Source: UBA1731 sp964440985
GTDB taxonomy: Bacteria > Verrucomicrobiota > Kiritimatiellia > RFP12 > UBA1067
Assembly (NCBI GenBank): GCA_964440985.1
Contig: CAYTWE010000005.1
Coordinates: 1-64,000, forward strand
DNA length: 64,000 nt
Direction of reading: 5' to 3'
Each line of letters begins with the position of its first letter. Within the stretch, counting starts at the first letter, position 1. A program made the translations under genes and the position numbers. Positions 8,148-17,400 of this stretch are shown here, piece after piece. The notes under the pieces were generated by a model. The model was given only the letters and a program-made list of their open reading frames with translations. It did not search any database and was not told the DNA's origin.

Positions 8148-9092
8148 ATGAGCAGACTTGCCACTTCGTTTCTCGTAATGTCTTTTATCGCGGCGTGGAT
8201 TGCGCCCTCGCCGCTCGCCGCCACGGAGGGACGGCTGCGCGGCTTCGGGAATTGCGAAGCCGTGCGCGACGGCATCCGGACAGATTTCCGTTGCGATTCG
8301 ATCAGCGGCGCAGAATGTGTGCTCGGCAAGTTCCTGTGGGATCTGTCGTACAACGACGGGGTGAAATGGTGCGGGAAGGTGCTTGAGACGGCCGGCGGGG
8401 CGTTCGCGTTCGCCCGCAGGGGCGTGATCGCCACCGTGCTGTCTGCTCCGACGCGAGCGGAGGTGGATGCCGCGCTTGCCGCCGACCAGATGGAGCAGCC
8501 CGCGTCGTGGATGGTCAGCGGCTGGATTCGCTACGGACACGCCTATATGCCGCACGTGAGCTGGTTTCAGCCGGACGGATGGCGCTATCTTGCGAGGCAG
8601 ACGTACGACGTGATGAAGACGCTGAAGACAGACGCCCTGCCGCTCGCGGCGGGTGAAACGGCGGAACTCGCCATTAAGGTGCGCGGCGACACGCATCCGC
8701 GTGTGCGCGGGTTCGGCGGGCCTGTCTATCTGCATTTCCGTCCGCATCCCAAGGCATCGTTCGATCTGGCCGGTGAATGGAAGGCGTACCGGACGGCCTA
8801 CGACGCCGCGCCGACTCCAGTCGCTGTGCCGATGGCTAAACGGATGAAGGACACGTTCATGCTTGGACGCAAGTTCACGTTGCCTGAGGCGTTTCGCACG
8901 GGCGGGCGCATCGCCATTGACTTCCAGTCGGTGAGCGACGCGCTTGGCGGCGTGATCGTCAACGGACGGTATCTCCGCCGTCACCATCACGTCTTCGGCG
9001 ACAGGACGACGCTCGACATCACGCCGTTCGTGAACCGGACGGGCGAGAACGAGATTTTCCTCGTCCACCTCACCGGCTCACGCGATTGCTAA
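8148..9092 (+). CDS. Secreted protein with C-terminal galactose-binding-like jelly roll
   Basis: A 314-residue exported protein of unknown function. The signal peptide covers residues 1 to about 25 (cleavage near SPLAA). Nothing in residues 26 to about 215 matches a family I know. The last 70 residues (ALGGVIVNGRYL, then TTLDITPFVNRTGENEIFLVHL) resemble the sugar-binding jelly-roll domains attached to GH2, GH35 and GH78 enzymes. It is followed after 44 bases by a GH92 gene, so it probably belongs to the same glycan-degrading locus, perhaps as a binding or accessory protein. The start has AAAAGG about seven bases upstream. Confidence 0.65.
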   Translation: MSRLATSFLVMSFIAAWIAPSPLAATEGRLRGFGNCEAVRDGIRTDFRCDSISGAECVLGKFLWDLSYNDGVKWCGKVLETAGGAFAFARRGVIATVLSAPTRAEVDAALAADQMEQPASWMVSGWIRYGHAYMPHVSWFQPDGWRYLARQTYDVMKTLKTDALPLAAGETAELAIKVRGDTHPRVRGFGGPVYLHFRPHPKASFDLAGEWKAYRTAYDAAPTPVAVPMAKRMKDTFMLGRKFTLPEAFRTGGRIAIDFQSVSDALGGVIVNGRYLRRHHHVFGDRTTLDITPFVNRTGENEIFLVHLTGSRDC

Positions 9093-9136
9093 CTCCTCCG
9101 CGCTGCGGCCATACTGAAATGAAAATGGGAAAGACA

Positions 9137-11404
9137 ATGAAAAGACCAGTCAGAACATTCCTGCTTGCCGGAGCGGCGCTTTGCTGTGCGCTGCAGTGCG
9201 CGGCTATGGGCGCGATTGCCCAGGTGGACTACGCTATGTGGGTTGATCCCTTTGTCGGCACGGTTGGCGAGGGCAACACGTTTCCGGGGAGTTGCCGCCC
9301 GTTCGGGCTGGTGCAGGCCAGCCCGGACACCGGCACGAAGGTGCATTGTCCCGGATACAAGTACGACGACACGGTGATACGCGGATTCTCCCAGACGCAC
9401 CTGAACGGCACTGGGCGTCCGGCGATGGGCGATGTGCTGATACTGCCGTTCTCTGACGAGTGGAACGACGCGGCGGCGTTCTCGCCGTTCTCACACGAGA
9501 CGGAAGTCGCATCCCCCGACTACTACGCGGTCACGCTCGAACGCGGCGGCATCCGCTGCGAGGCGACTACGACGAAGCGCGTGGCCTGGTGGCGCTTCAC
9601 GTATCCGAAGGGCGCGGCGAAGAAGCTTTACGTGGACGGCAACGCGATGCTGATGCAGCCGTACAATCTCAAGTTCGGTCCGCGTCTGCTGGGGGCAACG
9701 TCCACGCTCCTGTCGGACACCGCCGAGATTCGCGGCTTCAAGCACGGTCGCGGCTGGTCGCCGTACAAACTTTACTACTCGCTGACCTTCAGTCGCACAT
9801 GGTCGGCGGCGAAGACCTTGCCGGCGGACGCCTTCGACGGCGCGGGTGAGCGGTACGTCCTTGAGTTCGGCGGTGAGGAGCCGGTCGAGGTGCGCATCGC
9901 GCTCTCCGTGGTGTCCGAAGACGGCGCCGTCCGAAACCGCGATGCCGAGACGAAGGGCGAGACATTCGAGACCGTGCGGGCGGCGAACCGCCGGGAGTGG
10001 AACGGACTGCTGGGACGCCTGACGCTCGAAAAGGGGACGGATGAGCAGAAGCGCAGCTGGTACACCGCGCTCTACCACCTCCTCATCCAGCCCAACGAGC
10101 AGACGGACGCCGATGGACGCTACCGCACGGCTGACGACCGCATCGCCACGGCAAAGCGGGGGCATTACTCCACCTTCTCGCTGTGGGACACCTTCCGGGC
10201 GGCGCATCCGCTCTACACGCTGCTGTGTCCGGAGCGCATCTACGGATTCGTGGACTCCATGCTTGCTGTCGGACGCGATCACGGGCATCTGCCCATGTGG
10301 ACGATGTGGGAAAATGACGACCACGGCATGATCGGCATCCACTCCATTCCGGTCATCGTGGACGCCTGGGCGAAGGGCTTCCGCGACTTTGATGCAACAG
10401 AGGCGTTGCGCCTGATGGTGAAGTCCATGATCGGCAACGACGGCGAAAATCCGGTGAACTGCTGGAACGCCTACTGGGAGAACGGCTATTTTCCGTACAA
10501 GCCCGGCGTCTTCGACAAGCACCTGTCGCCCGGCGGCAGCGTATCGCGGACGCTTGAGTTCGCCTACGACTGGTGGTGCATTGGGCATTTCGCCGAGCTG
10601 CTGGGGGACGTGCGGACGCAGCGCGAGGCGCAGAAGTGGGCGGACTGCTGGCGGAACGTCTTTGACGCGAATACCGGGTTTGCGCGTCCGCGCGCTCCGA
10701 AGATACCCGACGGCGGCGCATGGCGCGAACCGTTCGATCCGCGTCTGCCGCGTGTGCCGGGCGCGTTCTGGGGCGATTACACCGAGGCGAACAGCTGGAT
10801 CTACACCTGGCACGTGTTCCAGGCGCCGGACGCGCTTGCGGCGGCGATGGGCGGGCGCGAGAAGACGGTCGCGAAGCTGGACGAGTTCTTCACTACGCCG
10901 CCTGTGCGCGGCAGCTACAACCGTGACGAGGGCGGCGCATCCGAAGACGGACGCATCAAGGACGGGCAGGTTGGGCAGTACTGGCACGGAAACGAGCCGT
11001 CACACCACATCGCCTACTTCTATTCGCTCCTCGGCGCACGTGAGAAGACGGCGCGGCTTGTTCGGGCAATCTGCCGTGATGCCTACCAGGCGCGGCCCGA
11101 TGGGCTGTGCGGCAACGACGACTGCGGACAGATGAGCGCCTGGTACCTGTTTTCGATGATGGGCTTCTATCCGTTCAACCCCTGCGACGACGGTTATGTC
11201 GTCGGCGCACCGCAGGCGGAGGAGATGCGTCTCTCGCTGCCGGGCGGCAAGTCGCTCAAGATCGTGGCGAAGGGCCTTTCCGAAAAGGCGTTCTGCGTGA
11301 CGCGCCTGACGCTCGACGGCGAGGAGATCAAGGGGCATAGGATTCCGCACGGCCTTCTGATGCGCGGCGGCGAACTCGTCTTCGAGATGGGCGAAGCGAA
11401 ATGA
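9137..11404 (+). CDS. GH92 family glycosyl hydrolase (alpha-mannosidase type)
   Basis: A 755-residue secreted enzyme of family GH92, Ca2+-dependent exo-alpha-mannosidases acting on N-glycan or yeast-mannan chains. The signal peptide is followed by the N-terminal beta-sandwich (VDPFVGTVGEGNTFPGSCRPFG, GFSQTHLNGTGRP). The (alpha/alpha)6 domain carries GNEPSHH at about 618-624, with E620 the likely general acid, and GNDDCGQMSAWY from about 659, with D661/D662 the likely base pair. These residues are all present, so activity is plausible. Three in-frame ATGs lie at 9119, 9125 and 9137; GGGAAA upstream favours 9137. It follows the jelly-roll protein closely. Linkage specificity cannot be read from sequence. 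Confidence 0.93.
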   Translation: MKRPVRTFLLAGAALCCALQCAAMGAIAQVDYAMWVDPFVGTVGEGNTFPGSCRPFGLVQASPDTGTKVHCPGYKYDDTVIRGFSQTHLNGTGRPAMGDVLILPFSDEWNDAAAFSPFSHETEVASPDYYAVTLERGGIRCEATTTKRVAWWRFTYPKGAAKKLYVDGNAMLMQPYNLKFGPRLLGATSTLLSDTAEIRGFKHGRGWSPYKLYYSLTFSRTWSAAKTLPADAFDGAGERYVLEFGGEEPVEVRIALSVVSEDGAVRNRDAETKGETFETVRAANRREWNGLLGRLTLEKGTDEQKRSWYTALYHLLIQPNEQTDADGRYRTADDRIATAKRGHYSTFSLWDTFRAAHPLYTLLCPERIYGFVDSMLAVGRDHGHLPMWTMWENDDHGMIGIHSIPVIVDAWAKGFRDFDATEALRLMVKSMIGNDGENPVNCWNAYWENGYFPYKPGVFDKHLSPGGSVSRTLEFAYDWWCIGHFAELLGDVRTQREAQKWADCWRNVFDANTGFARPRAPKIPDGGAWREPFDPRLPRVPGAFWGDYTEANSWIYTWHVFQAPDALAAAMGGREKTVAKLDEFFTTPPVRGSYNRDEGGASEDGRIKDGQVGQYWHGNEPSHHIAYFYSLLGAREKTARLVRAICRDAYQARPDGLCGNDDCGQMSAWYLFSMMGFYPFNPCDDGYVVGAPQAEEMRLSLPGGKSLKIVAKGLSEKAFCVTRLTLDGEEIKGHRIPHGLLMRGGELVFEMGEAK

Positions 11405-11480
11405 ATGCAGCCTGATGCGCTGGTTCATTGTGAATGTCGATTGGCGGCTGACAGCCTGAAAATATTTGGACTGCCCTAAT

Positions 11481-11534
11481 TTTGAGAAAAATGTAGCAAG
11501 GGGGGGTAGAAAAAAAAAATGGTTTTGGTACTAT
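11481..11534 (+). promoter_or_regulatory. A-tract/G-run element and extended -10 of the SUMF1 operon
   Basis: TTTGAGAAAAATGTAGCAA (11481-11499) is followed by G7 (11500-11506), A10 (11510-11519) and TGgTACTAT (11526-11534). The first block matches 7790-7808 at 15 of 19 positions and the order of G-run and A-tract is the same. The rest of 11405-11612 has no gene. Confidence 0.5.
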
Positions 11535-11612
11535 TCTCTCTGTTGCGCGTTTAGTCCTCACGCGAGGCTTACGCCAAAGTGCTCTGGCGCTTCGCCAAGA
11601 AAGGAAACGGAG

Positions 11613-12959
11613 ATGAAGAAGGGTTCTGACATTCTGGTCAAGGGAGCGGTGTCGCTCTCGTGTTTTGCCGTTGCTGGCTTGCTGTGTGCGGGCGATGTCC
11701 CGATTGTCACGGATGTTGCGATGGAGCAGAATTCGCGGAAAGTGACAGTCACATACAGCCTGACGGGTGCGCCTGGCATCGTCACCCTGGATTTCGAGAC
11801 AAACTTCGTCGATGCCGCCGGCGTGACCGGATGGGCGTCGATCGGCGGAAAGAACATCGGATATGTTACCGGCGATGCCTACCGCATTGTACAGCCAGGC
11901 GAAGGAAGAAAGGCATACTGGGCGGCGGAGAAGTCGTGGCCGGGACGGCGCATCGTCGCGCCGGACAGGATTCGCGCCGTCGTCCGCGCCGTCGCGACCA
12001 ACACACCGCCGGACTACATGGTCTGCAACCTGATAGACGGGACGCGTTTCTACTACGATACCGTCGAGCAGCTGCCGGGCGGGATAGACTCGGACGACTA
12101 CCGCAAGCATCTGTTCTTGATGAGGAAGATTCCCGCCAAGGGACGGACGTTCCGGATGGGCATCGCCGCCTCGCAACCGGGGTATGATTCGTATTTTGAC
12201 ACCCCTCATCTTGTCGGCTTCACGCATGACTACTACATGGGGGTGTTCGAGGTCACGCAGTGGCAGTGGCAGCGAGTCATGAATGTGAATCCGAGCGCAA
12301 TAAAAGGCGATCTGCTCCCGGCGGAAACGTTCAACCCCGTAGAAAATCTTTTTGGCAACTACAACCCTGAGCCGATAAGTGAAACTGAAGACAACTATGA
12401 GGTGGGCAGCAGCGGGTTTATCGCGAAGATGCGTACGCTAACCGGTCTTGGAACGTATCTCCATGCGCCAACCGCCGCGCAGTGGGAGTTTGCCTGCCGG
12501 GCAGGGACTGTTACGCAGTTCAACGACGGGACGGATTACACGAGCGATGCGTCCGTGATGAATTCGACGCTGACGAACATCGCCCGCTATGCCGCAAACT
12601 CTATCGTTGTTGGCGCGGACGGCACGGCGACATCGAACGGTGCGGTGCGCGTTGGAACCCTTTTGCCCAATGCGTTCGGACTCTACGACATGCATGGCAA
12701 CGTGGCCGAATGGTGCCGGGATCATCGCGCCTGGGAATCGATGAAAAGCTACAGCGATCCAACCCGCGTCTACATCGACCCTGCCGGGCCGACAAACAGC
12801 GCGCCGGATTTCATCTCGACGCATTACGAGAAGCGCGGCGGCGGCTGGTCTGACACCGCAGAGGCCTGCCAAAGCGGTTGGCGTCATGGATCGAACAACT
12901 GCTGGGTGATGAATCGGACAGCCATCGGTGCGCGTCTTTGCTACACGATTGTCGAATGA
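11613..12959 (+). CDS. Secreted SUMF1 (FGE-sulfatase/C-type-lectin fold) protein, copy 1
   Basis: A 448-residue exported protein. The signal peptide covers about residues 1-25 (FAVAGLLCAG), then an immunoglobulin-like N-terminal domain of about 110 residues (VTDVAMEQNSRKVTVTYSL), then a SUMF1 domain: MGVFEVTQWQWQRVM, PTAAQWEFACRAG, NAFGLYDMHGNVAEWC and RGGGW near the end. Formylglycine-generating enzymes need two cysteines close to the C-terminus; only one is seen after RGGGW, so sulfatase maturation is unlikely and a structural or ligand-binding role is more probable. The start at 11613 follows AAGGAAACGGAG. It pairs with a paralogue 15 bases downstream. Confidence 0.85.
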   Translation: MKKGSDILVKGAVSLSCFAVAGLLCAGDVPIVTDVAMEQNSRKVTVTYSLTGAPGIVTLDFETNFVDAAGVTGWASIGGKNIGYVTGDAYRIVQPGEGRKAYWAAEKSWPGRRIVAPDRIRAVVRAVATNTPPDYMVCNLIDGTRFYYDTVEQLPGGIDSDDYRKHLFLMRKIPAKGRTFRMGIAASQPGYDSYFDTPHLVGFTHDYYMGVFEVTQWQWQRVMNVNPSAIKGDLLPAETFNPVENLFGNYNPEPISETEDNYEVGSSGFIAKMRTLTGLGTYLHAPTAAQWEFACRAGTVTQFNDGTDYTSDASVMNSTLTNIARYAANSIVVGADGTATSNGAVRVGTLLPNAFGLYDMHGNVAEWCRDHRAWESMKSYSDPTRVYIDPAGPTNSAPDFISTHYEKRGGGWSDTAEACQSGWRHGSNNCWVMNRTAIGARLCYTIVE

Positions 12960-12974
12960 CGGGAGACTGACGCC

Positions 12975-14489
12975 ATGAAACGCAGATTGTCCTTATGCCT
13001 GCTCATGCCGGCGATAGCCGCTTCGGCGGTTGGTCCGACGGTGAGTGACGTGTCCATAAAACAGGAAGCCGCCGCGAAGCGTATTGAGGTCGGCTACACG
13101 CTTTCTGGCGCGCCCGCCGTCGTGACGGTCGCGTTCAGCACAAACACCGCCTCCGATGCGTCGGGCGAATGGATTCCGTTGTGCGCATCCACCATGTCCA
13201 AGGTTGTGGGCGATGCGTTTCGCGTGGTGGAAACGGGGAACCGCAAGATATACTGGCTGCCCGACGGAGATTTTGCGTACATTGACGCGGGAGCCGTCAA
13301 GGCGGAAATAAAGGCCTGGCCAACGAACAATCCACCGGACTACCTTGTGTGTGACATTGTCTCGGGTGCCAATTGGTATTATGAGAACGTCGAGCAGCTG
13401 CCGGGCGGCATTGGCTCGGATGACTACCGCAAGCACCTGTTTGTGATGCGCAAGATTCCGGCCAGGAACAAGACGTGGTGGATGTGCGCACAGCCGACAT
13501 CCGCCGGATATGACTCGACACGCGAATGCCGGCACCAAGTGATGCTCACAAACGACTACTACATGGGGGTGTTCGAGGTCACGCAATGGCAGTGGAAGAA
13601 CGTCATGGGCGCAGACGACTATTCCTTCACATTCCCGGTCGATGGAGACATGCGGCCGTTTGAAGGCTGCATTCCGGCCAACACCGTGTGGAGCGGCGGT
13701 CAGGCCTGGCCCACGAATTCAGCGGGCGAGACCGTCTTTGCCGTTGGCAACAACTACTTCATCGGGCAACTGCGCACGCGCACGGGTCTCGGCGAACGGC
13801 TCTTCCTGCCGACGGAAGCTCAGTGGGAATTTGCCTGCCGGGCCGGACAGGATCATGACTTCAACGATGGCGGCGATGTCCTGTCACAAGAGGAACTCAC
13901 GAACCCGCACCTTGATCTGCTGGGACGCTATGCAGGAAACGGCGGCGTCATTGGCGGCGGCGCGGAGTTCCTGTCCGGGCCGAGCAACGGAACGGCCCGT
14001 GTGGGAAGCTATCTCCCGAACGCCTTTGGTCTGTATGACATGCATGGCAACGTCTCCGAATGGTGCATCGACCTTTACAACATATGGGGAAGCAGGATTC
14101 CGCTTGGCTGGGACAGCGGCGAGATTCAGGTGGATCCACTTGGCGATTCAGTTGACGATATCGGATACGGCACATGGCGGTGCGCCAGGGGCGGGAACTG
14201 GTCATCGCCCCCATCCGCCTGCCGCGCATCCGACCGAAGCGTGGCCTTCCAGTTCTGGCTAAGCGATTGCGTGAAGTACTGCGGATTCAGAATGTGCCTA
14301 ACGCTGTCCGGCGGCGAGGAACAGTCATCTGTCGCATCTGCCACTGCCACAGGAATCGCCACTGCGTACGGCTCATTTCGGTCTGATGACGGAATGGGGG
14401 ATTTCGACACGCGCTTCGAGAGCGTCGGCACTGGCGAAGCGACATCGTTCCGTTCGGAGAAGTTCGGTTCTGTTTTCACGATAAGGTAA
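12975..14489 (+). CDS. Secreted SUMF1 protein, copy 2
   Basis: A 504-residue paralogue of the preceding gene with the same layout: signal peptide (about 1-18), N-terminal domain (VSDVSIKQEAAAKRIEVGYTL), linker VEQLPGGIGSDDYRKHLF, which is almost identical in both copies, and a SUMF1 domain (MGVFEVTQWQWKNVM, PTEAQWEFACRAG, NAFGLYDMHGNVSEWC, RGGNW). It carries an extra C-terminal Ser/Gly/Thr-rich tail of about 60 residues missing from copy 1. As in copy 1, the twin-cysteine catalytic arrangement is absent. The tandem arrangement points to duplication followed by divergence. Role unknown; probably cell-surface or periplasmic. Confidence 0.85.
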   Translation: MKRRLSLCLLMPAIAASAVGPTVSDVSIKQEAAAKRIEVGYTLSGAPAVVTVAFSTNTASDASGEWIPLCASTMSKVVGDAFRVVETGNRKIYWLPDGDFAYIDAGAVKAEIKAWPTNNPPDYLVCDIVSGANWYYENVEQLPGGIGSDDYRKHLFVMRKIPARNKTWWMCAQPTSAGYDSTRECRHQVMLTNDYYMGVFEVTQWQWKNVMGADDYSFTFPVDGDMRPFEGCIPANTVWSGGQAWPTNSAGETVFAVGNNYFIGQLRTRTGLGERLFLPTEAQWEFACRAGQDHDFNDGGDVLSQEELTNPHLDLLGRYAGNGGVIGGGAEFLSGPSNGTARVGSYLPNAFGLYDMHGNVSEWCIDLYNIWGSRIPLGWDSGEIQVDPLGDSVDDIGYGTWRCARGGNWSSPPSACRASDRSVAFQFWLSDCVKYCGFRMCLTLSGGEEQSSVASATATGIATAYGSFRSDDGMGDFDTRFESVGTGEATSFRSEKFGSVFTIR

Positions 14490-14497
14490 GGTGACGA

Positions 14498-17400
14498 ATG
14501 GGTGTCTCAATGATGTTCTCACGCATTGATCCGGTAAAGGCGATATGCGCAGCATTCCTTTTTGCGTTCTCGGCGGCTGTCGCAGATGAAAGGATCGTGA
14601 ACGGTTCGTTTGCCGCCGGATCAAGTGGATGGTCGATCTATCGTGGCCATGTGGATGCTGCCGTTTCCCGCGACAGGCCGGGCGGCAGTCTTCGCCTTGA
14701 GTTCGCGGACGGAATGAAGGGTCAGGCGATTGCGCACCAGAAGGTTGCGTTGAACCAGGAAGAGGCGGCCCCGTTTGCGTATTCCGTCTGGACAAAGTGC
14801 GAGGGTCTGCCGCAAGAGGCAGTGCCGTCGCATGACAACTTCGGAATCGAGCTGTGCGTCAACTACCGGGACGGCAGAAGCCAGTGGATATCGACAAAGC
14901 GGGCGCCGGGCGTCGGTACACACGGATGGGAGCGACTGGCCGGACACTTTGTGCCGCCGAGAGCCGTGAAGGAGGTCATCTTCTATGCACGGCTCAGGCT
15001 TGCCGGAAAGGCGTGGTTCGATGAATTTTCGCTCGATTCGTTCCTGCCGCCCCGAAACGATCTTCCGGGATGCACCATCAGGGAGGAGACAGGGACGTTC
15101 GTCCTTGAGAATGGCTACATGCGCCTTGTCTTCGAGCCTGCAAAGGGCGGCACCTGCCGGGAATTCACAGTGAAGGCCACGGGCATAAACTACGCCGGCG
15201 ATCTGCATCCAAACGCTCGCCTCTTCACTGACAGGTTGCGTGTTGGCGGCAAGTCGTACGACCGCGTCTACCATGCGGAGGTTCTGCGGAACACTCCGGA
15301 AGAAGCCGCGCTGCGCCTGTCGCTGACCGCCCCAGACGGATACCCCTTCCTTGAACTGTCGAAGACGTTCCGGATCACGTCCCGCTCGGCGGCGCTTGAA
15401 TGCACATATTCATACCGGAACCTGCCGGAATCGATGTCCGCGCAGGTCTTTGAACCGTACTTCCGCAACGGTATGGCCGCGTTCAAGCGTCCGGGGCAAC
15501 GCTATCTCGTCCCGACGGCGAATGGCGTTCGCCGAATCGGTCCGACGGGCGGCAACATGCCGTTAACAAACGCAGTTGCCGGATGGGTGGCGGCGGCGGA
15601 CGGCGCGGGCGGTACGCTCGTCTGCGAGTTTGACTACTCAAGGCTCGCCTCCGAATACTTCTGGCTCGGTGGAGTTGACGATACGACGGCGGAATGGACG
15701 TTCCAGCCCGTAGAGGTTGCCGCCGGCGGAAGGTTCGAGACAACGCTCACCCTCTACCCGGCAACGGGGATGAAATGCCCCGACGGAGCGGAGAACGGCA
15801 TCTGCGCGTCGTTTCCGGTCGGCGACGACGGAAGCGTATCTGTCGAGCTGATGGCGGCGAAACGTTATCTTGTGGAGGCGGAGATTGAGCTTGTCAAGAC
15901 TGACGGATCGACGCAGAGGGTCTCGCGCACGGTGCAGCTTGTGCCCGATGCGGCTGTTCGGTTGCCGCTTGACGCAAAGGCAAAGGACTTGAAGGTTGCG
16001 CGTGCAGTCGCAAAGGAATCAGGCCGCGCCGTGTTTGAGACGGAACATCCGTTCGCGTCCGACGTCATCGTCAAGCCGCGAAAGGCGAAGGCGAAGCCGG
16101 CCGAACTTAAGCCGTTCGAGCTCAAGCTCTCCGAAGAGCTGGTCACGCCGCATACGGCGTGGATGAAGCCGTACGCCGGCGGCAGACTGAAGGTGTTTTT
16201 CCTTGTCGATCTGCGCCACGCACGTGAAGTCGTGGAACTTGCCCAGCGCCTTGAGCTTGACCACCGCGTAATCCGCATTGCCGACCACCGCGACATCATG
16301 GCGTGGGGAATGTGCGACCGCTACGGACGCTTCACGTATGAGGATGCGAACCTTTCGCTGAAGCAGGAGCTGTCGCGTCCGCTCGACGCAATCGTAATCG
16401 CCGGCAATCTATGGCGGCACGTCGATGCGGCAAACCGCGCCACAATCGCACGGCTGGCCGCGTCAGGCGTGGGAATCGTGGAAATCGGGATGAAGCAGCC
16501 GATTGTGCCTGACGCCGCACCCGACACCGCCGGGACAAGATACATAAAGTCCGCCATTGACGATGTGCTTCTGCCGTACGGCGCGAACCGTATTGCGGCG
16601 TTTTCCGGCGGGAGGATGCGGGCGGCGCGAATCGACCGCCCGGCAGACGGCGGACTGACGCCGGTCATCCCGTACGACAAACCGGAGCCGCCTTTCAGGT
16701 ATCAGGACTACTCGCTCGGCATACTGGCCCGTGCCGTCGCATGGGCGGCAAACCGTGTTGTGCCAGTGCCATCGGACGCCAGAAAATGCGTTGAGACGGT
16801 CGACGTCCCGGGGGGCGGGATGAAGATTGTCCATACGTTCTTCCGTGACGGCGAGGGACGCGTCTGCGACTGGTCGGCCAAGGCTGAAGGGCAGCCGGCG
16901 ACGGGTGCGGCGTCGGCACGGAAGGTGGCGCGTCTTTTCCCGGAGGACGGAACGTACAGGATGCCGTTTGCTGTTGGCGAAAGCTTCTACCGCAGTGCGC
17001 CAAGGCGGTATCTGAATCCGCTCCGCTTCAGTCAATACAAGGCGATCGGCGTAAACGAGCTGCGGTACTGGCACTCGGAGGACAGAAGCCCGTTCTTCGA
17101 CGAGGCGCGTCAGATGGGATTCCGCATGAACTTTCCTCTCACCGGTACGCATCTCTGGAAGTTCACCGAAGAGTTCTCCGAGCCGTACGCGAAGACGAAA
17201 GACAAGCGCTATCTCTGCCGAAAGCCCTGCTTCAACGATCCGGACTACATTGCCGCCGACCGCGCACGGATTGAGAAGGGCATCGAGGGACGGAAGCGCT
17301 ACGCCCCGACGAGCTTCGACTGCGGCGACGAAAACTCCCTCACGCTCTGGGGAACTTCATTTGATTTCTGCTTCTCGAAGCTAACGCTGGCGGCGGAACG

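Noticed and set aside
9491..10987. A 498-codon minus-strand frame inside GH92
   Set aside because: Antisense shadow of a gene with intact catalytic residues; no promoter or SD.
12438..14489. Diversity-generating retroelement target (SUMF1/C-type-lectin fold, variable C-terminus)
   Set aside because: No reverse transcriptase or template repeat nearby, and differences between the two copies are spread evenly rather than confined to adenine positions at the 3' end.
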